Positions 1-8,638 of a stretch of DNA of 64,000 nt are shown here, piece after piece. The number at the start of each line of letters is the position of its first letter. The stretch's first letter is position 1. Both the position numbers and the translations under genes were made by a program. The notes below the pieces were generated by a model. The model did not search any database. It worked only from the letters and a program-made list of their open reading frames with translations, and was not told the DNA's origin. Source of the stretch: Streptomyces guryensis (GTDB lineage Bacteria; Actinomycetota; Actinomycetes; Streptomycetales; Streptomycetaceae); contig NZ_JAJSBI010000002.1 of assembly GCF_021261325.1 (NCBI RefSeq), forward strand, positions 1 through 64,000, read 5' to 3'.

Positions 1-125
1 TCTCCAACGGCGCCTCTCGGGCCCGGTGGCACCACCCCCCAGGTCATCCCTTCGACAGGGGGGAACAGCCATGCCGGGCCCGGAGGCCAGCGGTCCCATT
101 GCAGGACCGCAGAAAACATAACGGG

Positions 126-181
126 GGCTCCACCCGTGGGTGGAGCCGGGGGCGGTGTGCGGATCCACCCGAGATCCACCC
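126..181. promoter_or_regulatory. Clustered CCACCC repeats before the first operon
   Basis: The first 273 bases hold no gene I can support. Inside them the inverted pair GGCTCCACCC (126-135) and GGGTGGAGCC (138-147) is followed by two direct copies of GATCCACCC (162-170 and 173-181). The core GNTCCACCC thus occurs four times within 56 bases, ending about 90 bases before the first start codon. This could be a binding array for the LuxR-type regulator encoded two genes downstream; that link is inference. The inverted pair alone could also act as a terminator for a gene to the left of the window. Confidence 0.35.
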
Positions 182-273
182 CTGCTCCGATCTGCTGACC
201 TGCGAACTTCCGTAGCGTCGAAGGTGTCGACAGCACTCGCTGCCGACGCCCCTCTTCGCTCTCGGAGGTTCTG

Positions 274-798
274 ATGTCCGGGCTGGTCAACGGGCTGGCG
301 ATCGCGGCCGTCGTCGTCCTCGTACTCGTGCGACAGTTCCGCGCGCAGCAGATCGGTGCGGGCAGGCGCTGGTGGCTGATGCCCGTGATCCTCGCCGTCG
401 TGGCGCTGCGCGAGCCCGGTATCGTCGACGCCCACCACCGGACGGAGTCGGTCGTCCTGCTCGGCGCCGAGCTGCTCGTCGGACTTGCAACCGGGGCCGG
501 CTGGGCCTGGACGACACGAATATGGGCCGAGCCGGACGGCACGACCTGGAGCAGGAGCACCACGGCGAGCGTGACCGTCTGGATCGTGGGCATCGCCCTG
601 CGTGTCGGCCTCTTCGCGCTCGGCGAGGCCTTCGGCGTCCATCAGGGCAGCTCCGCCCTGCTCGTCGCCCTCGCGGCCACCCTCCTGGTCCGCTCCGGCA
701 TCCTGGTTTGGCGGGCGCAGTCCGTGGCTCCCCCAACCCGTGGGGTTGCGGCGTACGGTGACCCCATGGTCCGCCCCGCGCGGAAGGAGCGCGTGTGA
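274..798 (+). CDS. DUF1453-like integral membrane protein
   Basis: A 174-residue protein that is almost entirely hydrophobic, with about four predicted membrane spans (roughly residues 5-20, 34-48, 58-76 and 92-114, perhaps a fifth at 122-140). It resembles the DUF1453 proteins of streptomycetes, for which no biochemical role is established. The ATG at 274 follows a GGAGG-like site (263-267). Its stop overlaps the GTG of the histidine kinase by 4 bases (GTGA at 795-798), so it is the first gene of a three-gene operon with a two-component system. A role as accessory or output of that system is inference from the overlap only. Confidence 0.75.
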   Translation: MSGLVNGLAIAAVVVLVLVRQFRAQQIGAGRRWWLMPVILAVVALREPGIVDAHHRTESVVLLGAELLVGLATGAGWAWTTRIWAEPDGTTWSRSTTASVTVWIVGIALRVGLFALGEAFGVHQGSSALLVALAATLLVRSGILVWRAQSVAPPTRGVAAYGDPMVRPARKERV

Positions 799-1946
799 CG
801 CAGAACGCCTGGATGCGCTGGCCCTCGCGGGAGGCCCTCGGGCGGGCGGACATCTCGCGACCCCGGCGCATGCTCGCCTGGGCAGTGAGGTTGTTCGCCC
901 TCGCCATCCTGTTGTGGGGCGCCTTCAACAGCAGCCGTGTCCACGGCTGGGTGACGGTGGTGGGTGCCCTCGGCGTGGCCGCGGCCGGAGTACTCGCGTG
1001 GGCCCTCTACCGGACCACGTTCCAGCACAGGCTCTGGCCCTCCCTCGCCATCCTGATTCTGCTGCTGGGGCTGGCCGTCGGAGCCCAGGCCGTGGGCTTC
1101 CGGGCACCGGCCCTCGTCCTCTGGTGCGGCTGCGCCATCACCGCGCTGGAGCGGCTGCCGCTGGCCGTAGCCCTGCCGACGGCGTCCGTGGCCCTCGCGT
1201 CGTACGCCGCGGTCAACAACGACGTGTGGCTGACCACGGCGGCCACGACGGCGGGCCTGGCCCTGGCCGGTTACGTCCTGCGGCTCGACGCCGAAGCCCG
1301 GGGCAGCGCCCAGCGCCTGCTCGCCCAGGAGCGTGCCGCCCGTGCCGCGGAGGCGGAGTCGGCGGCGCTCGCGGAGCGGGCCCGCATCGCACGTGAGATC
1401 CATGACGTGCTGGCGCACAGCCTCTCGGCCCAGCTCGTGCACCTGGAGGCGGCCCGGCTGCTGATCGAGCGGGGCGCCGGCCGGGAGCAGATCCTGGAGC
1501 GGGTGGTGGCGGCACGGGGGATGGCCCGTGACGGTCTCGACGAGACGCGGCAGGCGCTCTCGGCGCTGCGCGGCGAGCTGACTCCGCTGGAGGACTTCCT
1601 CTCGCAGCTCGTCGATACGTCGGCCGGGGCCGAGGTCACCATTACGGGTGAGCGCAGGCAGCTGCCCGCGGAGGCGTCGCAGGCCGTGCGCAGGGTCGCG
1701 CAGGAAGCCCTGACGAACGTGCGCAAGCACGCGGCGGGAGCCAAGGTACGGGTGCGGCTCGCCTACAGCGACCATCAAGTGGCGCTGGATGTGCGGGACT
1801 CCGGCGGTACGCCGGGCGAACTCGCCGAGGCCGGTGCCGGGTACGGTCTGCTGGGCATGCGCGAGCGTGCCGAGCTGTTGGGCGGTTCGCTGGAGGCCGG
1901 GCCGGACGAGGAGGGGTTCGTGGTGACGCTGAAGGTGCCCGTATGA
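795..1946 (+). CDS. Sensor histidine kinase, HPK7/NarL-partner type
   Basis: A 383-residue membrane histidine kinase that should autophosphorylate and pass phosphate to the LuxR-type regulator downstream. The N-terminal third is a bundle of about five to six membrane helices (residues 27-165) with no large extracellular domain, followed by a coiled coil rich in Ala/Glu/Arg. The HisKA_3 box reads AREIHDVLAHSLS with the phospho-acceptor His at about residue 203. The C-terminal HATPase has the N-box around 'EALTNVRKHA' and a glycine-rich end 'GYGLLGMRERAELLGG'. It starts at GTG 795, overlapping the gene before it, and ends in an ATGA overlap with the gene after it. The lack of an extracellular domain suggests it senses the membrane or a membrane partner. 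The stimulus is unknown. Confidence 0.9.
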   Translation: MTQNAWMRWPSREALGRADISRPRRMLAWAVRLFALAILLWGAFNSSRVHGWVTVVGALGVAAAGVLAWALYRTTFQHRLWPSLAILILLLGLAVGAQAVGFRAPALVLWCGCAITALERLPLAVALPTASVALASYAAVNNDVWLTTAATTAGLALAGYVLRLDAEARGSAQRLLAQERAARAAEAESAALAERARIAREIHDVLAHSLSAQLVHLEAARLLIERGAGREQILERVVAARGMARDGLDETRQALSALRGELTPLEDFLSQLVDTSAGAEVTITGERRQLPAEASQAVRRVAQEALTNVRKHAAGAKVRVRLAYSDHQVALDVRDSGGTPGELAEAGAGYGLLGMRERAELLGGSLEAGPDEEGFVVTLKVPV

Positions 1947-2626
1947 CGGAAGGGGCGGAACAGCGGCCGGCGCGTGTGGTGGTCGCGGACGACCAGACCG
2001 TCGTGCGTGAGGGCATCGTGATGCTGCTGGGGCTGTTGCCCGGGGTCGAGGTCGTCGGTGCCGCGGGGGACGGGGACGAAGCGGTCCAGCTCGTTGCGGA
2101 ACTCGCCCCGGACGTGGTGCTGATGGACCTGCGCATGCCGCGCTGCGACGGTGTGGAGGCGACACGGCGCATTCGCGAGGAGTACCCCGGGACGCAGGTC
2201 GTGGTGCTCACCACATACGCGGACGACGAGTCCCTGTTCCCGGCGCTGCGGGCGGGAGCGCGGGGTTATCTCACCAAGGACGCGGGCGGGGAGGAGATCG
2301 TACGGGCCGTGCAGAGCGTGCTGTCCGGGGACGCCGGGCTGTCGCCGAGCATCCAAAGACGGCTGTTGGAGAGGCTGTCCGCGCCGGAGCCGCAGCCGGC
2401 CGCCGTGACCGAGGCGCCGGACGGGCTCACCGCGCGGGAGACCGAGGTGCTGTTGCTGATCGCCGACGGTCTCAGCAACCAGGAGATCGCCCGCAAGCTG
2501 CATGTCTCGACCGCGACGGTGAAGACCCACATCAACAACCTCTTCACCAAGACAGGGCTCAAGGACCGTGCCCAGGCGGTGCGTTATGCGTATGCGAAGG
2601 GTCTCGCGCGGCCACCGGTGGGGTGA
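1943..2626 (+). CDS. LuxR/NarL-family response regulator
   Basis: A 227-residue two-domain regulator. The receiver domain (residues 10-125) shows the acidic pair D16-D17, phospho-acceptor D62 in 'DVVLMDLRMP', the conserved Thr in 'VVLTTYADD' and the Lys in 'LTKDAGG'. The C-terminal GerE helix-turn-helix starts near residue 160 with 'GLTARETEVLLLIADG' and contains 'SNQEIARKLHVSTATVKTH'. ATGA overlap with the kinase gene implies translational coupling and a cognate pair. It probably controls its own operon; the repeats at 126-181 are the best visible candidate sites. Confidence 0.92.
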   Translation: MTEGAEQRPARVVVADDQTVVREGIVMLLGLLPGVEVVGAAGDGDEAVQLVAELAPDVVLMDLRMPRCDGVEATRRIREEYPGTQVVVLTTYADDESLFPALRAGARGYLTKDAGGEEIVRAVQSVLSGDAGLSPSIQRRLLERLSAPEPQPAAVTEAPDGLTARETEVLLLIADGLSNQEIARKLHVSTATVKTHINNLFTKTGLKDRAQAVRYAYAKGLARPPVG

Positions 2627-2695
2627 GTCACCTGATGGGGTGAAGAGCGCGGAGAAGGAGAGCCGGGGATCTTTCCGTTCTGTCCATCCTTGGGC

Positions 2696-3262
2696 ATGCA
2701 GTCAAGTAATGGCCGTCCTCGTGGAAGCGGGGGCGACGACGAGGGTTCTGCCGAGTACCGCCAGGGGCATGACCCGTCCCCCGCCGACGCGACCGGATGC
2801 GCGAGGTACCACGACCCGTGGTACGAGGCACTTGCCTCCGGATGGGGCGAGTTGGACGGCCTGGGCGGGCAGGTGTCTGTGCCCGGGGAGGGAGTCGCAC
2901 CCCGGGCGAGCGAGGACGGGACAGGGGGCGCCGCCGATGTCTACCTCGAGGTGCAACGCAGCGCGGCGTTCCAGGAAGTGCGCAGCCGATACCTCAGGTT
3001 CGTCGTGCCGGGAGTCGCTGTCTTCTTCGTCTGGTACATGGCATACCTCGTGACCGCCACCACCGTGCCCGGGTTGATGGCGCATCCCGTGGCCGGCGCC
3101 ATGAACGTGGCGATGCTCGCCGGGCTCGGGCAGTTCCTCAGCACCTTCCTGTTCGCATGGGCCTACGCCCGGCATGCGAGGCTGCGCCGGGACCGGGCCG
3201 CGCTCGAACTGCGGTGGAACACGCAGGAACTGACGCGGGGCCTCGGGGGTGGTGCGTCGTGA
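2696..3262 (+). CDS. DUF485 membrane protein paired with acetate symporter
   Basis: About 188 residues. The C-terminal half (residues 85-180) is a DUF485 domain: an amphipathic lead-in 'YLEVQRSAAFQEVRSRYLRF' and two membrane helices (residues 105-126 and 135-158). The first 80 residues are a polar extension with no recognisable fold, longer than usual for the family. ATG 2696 is chosen; an in-frame TTG at 2690 is equally possible. It overlaps the symporter gene by 4 bases (GTGA), the standard arrangement in which a DUF485 protein accompanies an ActP/MctC-type symporter. Its exact role is not established. Confidence 0.85.
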   Translation: MQSSNGRPRGSGGDDEGSAEYRQGHDPSPADATGCARYHDPWYEALASGWGELDGLGGQVSVPGEGVAPRASEDGTGGAADVYLEVQRSAAFQEVRSRYLRFVVPGVAVFFVWYMAYLVTATTVPGLMAHPVAGAMNVAMLAGLGQFLSTFLFAWAYARHARLRRDRAALELRWNTQELTRGLGGGAS

Positions 3263-4851
3263 CCGGCGGCCATCAGACGCTCGCGCTGTTGCTGTTCAGT
3301 GTGTTCGTCGCCGTCACCCTGGCGATCACGACGTGGGTGAGCCGCAACAGGCAGGGTTCGGCGGAGGAGTTCTATGCGGGCGGGCGTCTTTTCTCGCCCA
3401 TGGAGAATGGTTTTGCCATTGCGGGCGACTACATGTCGGCCGCTTCCTTCCTGGGTGTCACGGGGCTCATCGCGCTGTTCGGATACGACGGGATGCTGTA
3501 CGTGGTCGGCTTCCTCGTCGCCTGGCTGCTGGTGCTCTTCCTCGTCGCCGAACTGGTGCGCAACTGCGGGCGGTTCACGCTCGCCGACGTGGTCGCGGCG
3601 CGGATGCGTGAACGGCCGGTGCGTATCGCGGCGGGAACTTCCTCGGTCACCGTGTCCGTCCTGTATCTGGTGGCGCAGATGGTGGGGGCCGGCAGCCTGG
3701 TCGCGCTGCTGCTGGGGGATACGAGCGCGGCGGCGCGGGCCTGGACCGTCATCGGTGTCGGCGCGCTCATGGTGATCTATGTGTCGCTGGGCGGGATGCG
3801 GGCAACCACCTGGATCCAGATCGTCAAGGCGGTGCTGCTGCTCGCCGGTACGGTCGCGTTGACCGTGCTCGTTCTGCTGCGCTTCCACGGCGATTTCGAC
3901 CGGCTGCTGTTGACGGCGGCCGCGCGCAGTGGTCACGGCGACGCGTTCCTGGCCCCGGGGCTGAAGTACGGCGGGGACTGGACCGCCCGCCTCGACTTCA
4001 TCAGCCTCGGGCTCGCCCTGGTGCTGGGCACGGCAGGGCTCCCGCACATCCTGTCCCGCTTCTACACCGTGCCCACCGCCCGGGCGGCGCGGTGCTCGGC
4101 GCTCTGGTCGATCGGGCTCATCGGCGGCTTCTACCTGATGACGATCATCCTCGGTTTCGGGGCGGCCGCGATCGTGGGGCCGGATGCGGTACGCGAGTCG
4201 AACGCGGCAGGGAACACGGCGGTGCCGCTCCTGGCGCTCGCCCTGGGTGGCGGTGCGAACTCCACCGCAGGAACGGTTCTCTTCGCGGTCGTCGCCGCCG
4301 TCGCCTTCGCCACGATCCTCGCGGTGGTCGCCGGGATCACGCTCGCCTCCTCGGCGTCCGTGGCCCACGACCTGTATGCGTCCCTGCGACGCGGCCGTGC
4401 CGAGCCGCGCAGCGAGGTTGCCGTGGCACGCGTCGCCTCGGTCGGTATCGGGGTGGTCGCGATCGCCCTCGGCCTGCTGGCCCGCGACCTCAATGTCGCG
4501 TTCCTGGTCGGCCTCGCCTTTGCAGTCGCCGCGTCCGCGAACCTCCCGGTGCTGCTCTACTCGTTGTTCTGGCGCGGCTTCACCACCCGTGGTGCCGTGT
4601 GGGCCGTATACGGCGGACTGGTCCCCGCACTCGCCCTCGTCGTGCTGTCGCCAGTGGTGTCGGGCAGTCCGGAATCGCTGTTCCCGACCGTCGACTTCCA
4701 GTACTTCCCGCTCCAGAACCCCGGCCTGGTGTCGATCCCGATGGGCTTCCTCGCGGGCTGGCTCGGCACGGTCACCTCCGACGAGATCCCCGACGAGGCC
4801 AAACACGCGGAGACCGAGGTGCGGGCGCTGACGGGGGCGGGGGCCGCATAA
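3259..4851 (+). CDS. Cation/acetate-type solute symporter (SSS family)
   Basis: A 530-residue member of the sodium:solute symporter family, closest in feel to the acetate/monocarboxylate permeases ActP and MctC. It has about 13 membrane helices. Family features seen are 'EEFYAGGRLFSPMENGFAIAG' near residue 35 (here broken up as EEFYAGGR and NGFAIAGDYMSAASFLG) and 'GGMRATTWIQIVKAVLLL' around residue 178. The start is GTG 3259, which gives a typical N-terminus; the open frame continues upstream but that part overlaps the DUF485 gene. The likely role is uptake of acetate or another short monocarboxylate with a cation. It ends 86 bases from the convergent response-regulator gene. Confidence 0.88.
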   Translation: MTGGHQTLALLLFSVFVAVTLAITTWVSRNRQGSAEEFYAGGRLFSPMENGFAIAGDYMSAASFLGVTGLIALFGYDGMLYVVGFLVAWLLVLFLVAELVRNCGRFTLADVVAARMRERPVRIAAGTSSVTVSVLYLVAQMVGAGSLVALLLGDTSAAARAWTVIGVGALMVIYVSLGGMRATTWIQIVKAVLLLAGTVALTVLVLLRFHGDFDRLLLTAAARSGHGDAFLAPGLKYGGDWTARLDFISLGLALVLGTAGLPHILSRFYTVPTARAARCSALWSIGLIGGFYLMTIILGFGAAAIVGPDAVRESNAAGNTAVPLLALALGGGANSTAGTVLFAVVAAVAFATILAVVAGITLASSASVAHDLYASLRRGRAEPRSEVAVARVASVGIGVVAIALGLLARDLNVAFLVGLAFAVAASANLPVLLYSLFWRGFTTRGAVWAVYGGLVPALALVVLSPVVSGSPESLFPTVDFQYFPLQNPGLVSIPMGFLAGWLGTVTSDEIPDEAKHAETEVRALTGAGAA

Positions 4852-4937
4852 GGAGCGCCGCCCTCACCGGCGTAGGGCGCCCGCTCGTCGTCGTAGTACA
4901 TCTGCCGCACGGTCGTACGGCGTACAGCGCCCTTCGG

Positions 4938-5630
4938 CTACGGGGCCACCCACGCGTACAGGTGTTCCGGGCGCCCCGTGTCGCCGTACTTGAGGGAGAG
5001 ACGGAGGCGGCCGGCCTGTTCGAGGTGGCGGAGGTAGCGCTGGGCGGTGGAGCGGCTCAGGCCGGTCGCCGCGGCCACCTCGTGCGCCGAGAGGGCGTGC
5101 TCGGCGTGGTGCAGGACCCGGCAGATCAGGTCGGTCGTCGGTTCCGAGTGGCCGCTGGGCAGGCCTGGTGACGACGGCGCCGGTGTGGTGCGCAGGGCAC
5201 CGAAGATCCGGTCCACCTGCTCCTGGCCGGCAATTCCACGGCCGCCGACCCGGTCGACGGTGCGGCGCAACGCGGCGTACGAGTCGAGGCGGGTGCGCAG
5301 AGCGGCGAAGGTGAACGGCTTGACCAGATAGTGCAGCGCGCCGAGGCGCATCGCGGCCTGCACGGTCGCCACGTCGCCGGCCGCGGTGATCATGATGACG
5401 TCCGTGCCGAGGCCCTGTTCCCGCATGCGGTGGACGAGTTCGAGGCCCGTCTGGTCGGGCAGGTAATGGTCGAGCAGGACCAGGTCGATCGTCCCACGCT
5501 GCACGCTGGCCAGCCCCTGGGCAGCGCTGTGTGCGCGGGCGGCGACCCGGAAGCCGGGAACCTTTCCCACGTATTTGGCGTTGATCTCGGCAACGCGGAA
5601 GTCGTCGTCCACGACCAGGACGTCAATCAT
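4938..5630 (-). CDS. CitB/DcuR-like response regulator (orphan copy)
   Basis: A 230-residue regulator of the citrate/dicarboxylate type. The receiver domain has 'VVDDDFRVAEIN' and phospho-acceptor D54 in 'LVLLDHYLPD'. The C-terminal part carries an HTH around 'EVAAATGLSRSTAQRYLRHL' that reads like the winged HTH of DcuR/CitB proteins. ATG 5630 is preceded by AGAGG; the open frame extends 33 codons further but lacks such a site. No sensor kinase gene adjoins it. It diverges from the ABC transporter ATPase gene 161 bases away, and its close paralogue lies at the other end of that transporter (8639-9319), so both may serve the same importer or share the one sensor. Confidence 0.88.
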   Translation of the reverse strand: MIDVLVVDDDFRVAEINAKYVGKVPGFRVAARAHSAAQGLASVQRGTIDLVLLDHYLPDQTGLELVHRMREQGLGTDVIMITAAGDVATVQAAMRLGALHYLVKPFTFAALRTRLDSYAALRRTVDRVGGRGIAGQEQVDRIFGALRTTPAPSSPGLPSGHSEPTTDLICRVLHHAEHALSAHEVAAATGLSRSTAQRYLRHLEQAGRLRLSLKYGDTGRPEHLYAWVAP

Positions 5631-5791
5631 CGGGCCTCTTTCTGTCAAGGCCTGGCGAGCGTTGAGCCCGTGTTTCGGCTCCGCTGTTGTAGCGCGCGCA
5701 AAACGAGCACAACAGGCTGTTGCAAGCAAAAGAACGGCATGCGCTCACAAGGCTGCTCCGGTGGCCCGGGCCACATCTACCGTCCCCGGCC

Positions 5792-6607
5792 ATGAGCGCA
5801 GACATCAGCCCCGCCATCCAGCTACGGGGCGCGAGCAAGATCTTCAGGACCCCGTCGGGGGGTCTGCACACGGCCGTCAGGGAGTTGGACCTCACGGTCG
5901 GGCGTGGCGAGTTCGTGGCGGTCGTCGGTCCCACGGGGTGCGGCAAGTCGACAACGTTGACCCTGGTCAGCGGGTTGGAAGAGCCCACCGAGGGTGACGT
6001 TCTGGTCGCCGGGGAGCCGGTTCGCGGTGTCGGTGACAAGGTCGGATTCGTCTTCCAGCAGGACGCCACCTTCCCCTGGCGCACCGTTCTGTCGAACGTC
6101 ATGGCGGGCCCGCGTTTCCGCGGTGTGCCCAAGGCGGAGGCGAAGCAGAAGGCGCGTGAATGGCTGGCCCGGGTCGGCCTCGCGGCCTTTGAGGACCGCT
6201 ACCCGCACCAGCTCTCCGGAGGTCAGCGCAAGCGCGTCGCCCTTGCCGCGACCTTCGTCAACGACCCCGAGATCCTGCTGATGGACGAGCCGTTCTCGGC
6301 GCTCGACGTGCAGACCAGGGCCCTGATGTCGGACGAGTTGCTGGAGCTCTGGTCGGGGACGGGTGCCTCCGTGGTCTTCGTCACACACGACCTGGAGGAG
6401 TCGATAGCACTGGCCGACAAGGTCGTCGTCATGACGGCCGGCCCGGCCACCGTGAAGCAGGTCTTCGACATCGACCTGCCGCGGCCGCGCAAGGTCGAGT
6501 CGGTGCGCCTCGAGCCGCGGTTCATCGAGATCTACCGCGAGATCTGGGAGTCCCTCGGCGAAGAGGTCCGCATCACCCGCGAGAGGGGCGCCGCCCATGT
6601 CGCCTGA
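5792..6607 (+). CDS. NitT/TauT-type ABC transporter ATP-binding protein
   Basis: A 271-residue ABC ATPase. Walker A is GPTGCGKST (residues 46-54), the Q-loop is in 'VFQQDATFPW', the signature is 'LSGGQRKRVALA', and Walker B is 'ILLMDEPFSALD' with the H-loop in 'VFVTHDLEE'. The pattern matches the SsuB/TauB/NrtD group, which energises uptake of sulfonates, nitrate or thiamine-precursor-like compounds. ATG 5792 is chosen from the family N-terminus; codons upstream to 5720 look non-coding. The permease gene begins 11 bases before its stop, and a binding protein follows. The transported compound cannot be read from the sequence. Confidence 0.9.
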   Translation: MSADISPAIQLRGASKIFRTPSGGLHTAVRELDLTVGRGEFVAVVGPTGCGKSTTLTLVSGLEEPTEGDVLVAGEPVRGVGDKVGFVFQQDATFPWRTVLSNVMAGPRFRGVPKAEAKQKAREWLARVGLAAFEDRYPHQLSGGQRKRVALAATFVNDPEILLMDEPFSALDVQTRALMSDELLELWSGTGASVVFVTHDLEESIALADKVVVMTAGPATVKQVFDIDLPRPRKVESVRLEPRFIEIYREIWESLGEEVRITRERGAAHVA

Positions 6608-7475
6608 CGTCATGCCCGAGGCACAGGTCGCGCCGACCATGACCGAGCCCGGCAACAAGACGGACCGTGCGCATTCGCGTGCGCGTGCCGCCCGTAGACG
6701 CAAGATCGCCGTGATGGCCGCCCGCGTGCTGCTCCTGGTCGCGGTCCTGGGGCTGTGGGAGGCGTTCTCCCGGGCCAAGGTCATCGATCCGTTCAACTTT
6801 TCGATGCCCTCGAAGATCTGGGACCAGGTCTACGCCTGGGTGATGCACGGGACGGCGCAGGGTCCGCTGGGGGAGCAGATCTGGTACACGCTGTACGAGG
6901 CGCTGCTCGGCTGGGTCCTCGGTGTGATCGTCGGTGTCGTGTTCGGCATCGTCCTCGGCCGGATCACCTTCCTCGCCGATGTCCTTGGTCCATACATCAA
7001 GGTGCTCAACTCGATACCCAGGATCGTCCTCGCCCCGATCTTCATGATCTGGTTCGGACTCGGTCCGGCCTCCAAGGTCGCGTCGGCCGTCGTCCTGGTC
7101 TTCTTTCCGGTCTTCTTCAACGCCTTCCAGGGTGCGCGGGAAGTCGATCGCAACCTCGTCGCCAACGCCCGGATCCTCGGCGCGAGCAATCGCAGGGTGA
7201 CCCTCCAGGTGGTCATTCCCTCTGCGACCTCGTGGATCTTCACCAGCCTTCATGTCAGCTTCGGCTTCGCCCTCATCGGCGCCATCGTCGGCGAGTACCT
7301 CGGCGCGACCAAGGGCATCGGCCTGCTCATCTCGCAGTCGCAGGGGACCTTCAACACGGCCGGTGTGTACGCCGCGATGGTCATCCTCGCCGTGGTCGCA
7401 CTTGCCGCCGAGGGGCTGCTGACCTTCGCCGAGCGCCGCATCTTCCGGTGGAAGCCGACGGGTTCCGACAGCTGA
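6597..7475 (+). CDS. NitT/TauT-type ABC transporter permease
   Basis: A 292-residue inner-membrane permease with six membrane helices. After a 40-residue basic cytoplasmic lead come spans at about residues 38-55, 97-120, 135-160 and further on. The EAA loop reads 'ANARILGASNRRVTLQVVIP' (roughly residues 190-209), the site that couples to the ATPase. It overlaps the ATPase gene by 11 bases and is followed 59 bases later by the binding-protein gene, so the three form one import operon. The homodimeric permease arrangement is typical of the family. Confidence 0.9.
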   Translation: MSPDVMPEAQVAPTMTEPGNKTDRAHSRARAARRRKIAVMAARVLLLVAVLGLWEAFSRAKVIDPFNFSMPSKIWDQVYAWVMHGTAQGPLGEQIWYTLYEALLGWVLGVIVGVVFGIVLGRITFLADVLGPYIKVLNSIPRIVLAPIFMIWFGLGPASKVASAVVLVFFPVFFNAFQGAREVDRNLVANARILGASNRRVTLQVVIPSATSWIFTSLHVSFGFALIGAIVGEYLGATKGIGLLISQSQGTFNTAGVYAAMVILAVVALAAEGLLTFAERRIFRWKPTGSDS

Positions 7476-7534
7476 ACTCCCGCCCCGAGCCGCCACTTTC
7501 CCCGCACCGCTCTCTCACAAGGACGTGAACCCTC

Positions 7535-8584
7535 ATGCGCAAGACCGCCAGATACTCCGCCCTGGCCGCCGCCGGTCTGCTCGCCCTCTCCTCCCTCACT
7601 GCCTGTGCCAATGACGTGGCCGGCACCGCCTCCAGCAAGGGCGACGGCAAGGGGACGAAAGTCAAGATCATGGTCGGCGGCCTGGACAAGGTCATCTACC
7701 TGCCCGCGATGCTCGGCCAGCGGCTCGGCTACTTCGATGCCGAGGGCCTCGACGTGGAGCTGCTGAGCGAGCCCGCCGGTGTCCAGGCCGAGACCGCGCT
7801 CGTCTCCGGACAGGTCCAGGGGGCCGTCGGTTTCTACGACCACACCCTCGACCTGCAGACCAAGGACAAGGCAGTGGAGTCGGTGGTGCAGTTCTCGCAC
7901 GCGCCCGGCGAGGTGGAGATCGTCTCCAGCAAGGCGGCGGGCGACATCAAGTCCCCCAAGGACTTCAAGGGCAAGAAGCTCGGCATCACCAGTCTCGGCT
8001 CGTCGACCGACTTCCTCTCCAAGTACCTTGCCGTCAAGAACGGGGTGAATGTCAGTGAGTTCACGCCGGTCGCGGTCGGAGCGGGGCCGACCTTCATCGC
8101 GGCGCTGCAGAAGGGTGCCATCGACGCGGGCATGACGACCGACCCGACCGTCGCCACCGTCCTGGACAAGAAGGCGGGCAAGGTGCTGCTCGACATGCGC
8201 ACTCCCGAGGGCTCCCAGGAGGCGCTCGGCGGCCCGTACCCGTCGTCGAGCCTGTACATGCAGACGGACTGGGTCAACAGTCACAAGGACACCGTCCAGA
8301 AGTTGGCCAATGCCTTCGTCAGGACGCTCAAGTGGATGTCCACCCACAGCTCGACGCAGATCGCCGACAAGATGCCTGCCGACTACTCGCAGGGCAACAA
8401 GATCCTGTACGCGGCAGCCATCGAGAGCTCTCTGCCGATGTTCACCAAGGACGGCGTCATGCCCAAGGACGGCCCCGAGACCGTCGAGAAGGTCCTCAAG
8501 GCGTTCAATCCCAACATCAAGAACGCCAAGATCGATCTGAGCAAGACGTTCACCACCGAATTCGTGGAGAAAGCCGCGGGCTGA
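7535..8584 (+). CDS. NMT1/SsuA-like solute-binding lipoprotein
   Basis: A 349-residue substrate-binding protein for the ABC importer. Residues 1-26 form a lipoprotein signal with lipobox LTAC (Cys26), so it should be anchored outside the membrane. The mature part has the type II periplasmic-binding fold seen in NMT1/THI5 and SsuA proteins: 'LGQRLGYFDAEGLDVEL' near residue 57 and 'FKGKKLGITSLGSSTDF' around residue 145. Translation is preceded by AAGGACGTGAA. Possible ligands are an aliphatic sulfonate, taurine, nitrate or a pyrimidine-like compound; none can be chosen from sequence. Its stop lies just before a convergent terminator. Confidence 0.88.
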   Translation: MRKTARYSALAAAGLLALSSLTACANDVAGTASSKGDGKGTKVKIMVGGLDKVIYLPAMLGQRLGYFDAEGLDVELLSEPAGVQAETALVSGQVQGAVGFYDHTLDLQTKDKAVESVVQFSHAPGEVEIVSSKAAGDIKSPKDFKGKKLGITSLGSSTDFLSKYLAVKNGVNVSEFTPVAVGAGPTFIAALQKGAIDAGMTTDPTVATVLDKKAGKVLLDMRTPEGSQEALGGPYPSSSLYMQTDWVNSHKDTVQKLANAFVRTLKWMSTHSSTQIADKMPADYSQGNKILYAAAIESSLPMFTKDGVMPKDGPETVEKVLKAFNPNIKNAKIDLSKTFTTEFVEKAAG

Positions 8585-8595
8585 GTCCGTATGTA

Positions 8596-8638
8596 GGTGG
8601 GGGCACGGCTCCTTCCCCCGCCCCCACCCGCCGTGCCC
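8596..8638. terminator. Two-way terminator between binding protein and regulator genes
   Basis: GGTGGGGGC (8596-8604) pairs with GCCCCCACC (8620-8628), and an interleaved alternative stem GGGCACGG (8601-8608) pairs with CCGTGCCC (8631-8638). It fills the 54-base gap between convergent genes, as expected for a shared terminator. Confidence 0.6.

Noticed and set aside
642..2165. 507-codon minus-strand frame opposite the histidine kinase
   Set aside because: Arg/Pro/Gly-rich with no family features; the plus strand encodes a full kinase with ordered motifs.
2797..3258. Upstream extension of the symporter reading frame
   Set aside because: It overlaps the DUF485 gene in another frame and has no membrane or signal features; GTG 3259 gives the normal symporter N-terminus.
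3163..4806. 547-codon minus-strand frame opposite the symporter
   Set aside because: Highly charged, repetitive composition typical of antisense high-GC frames.
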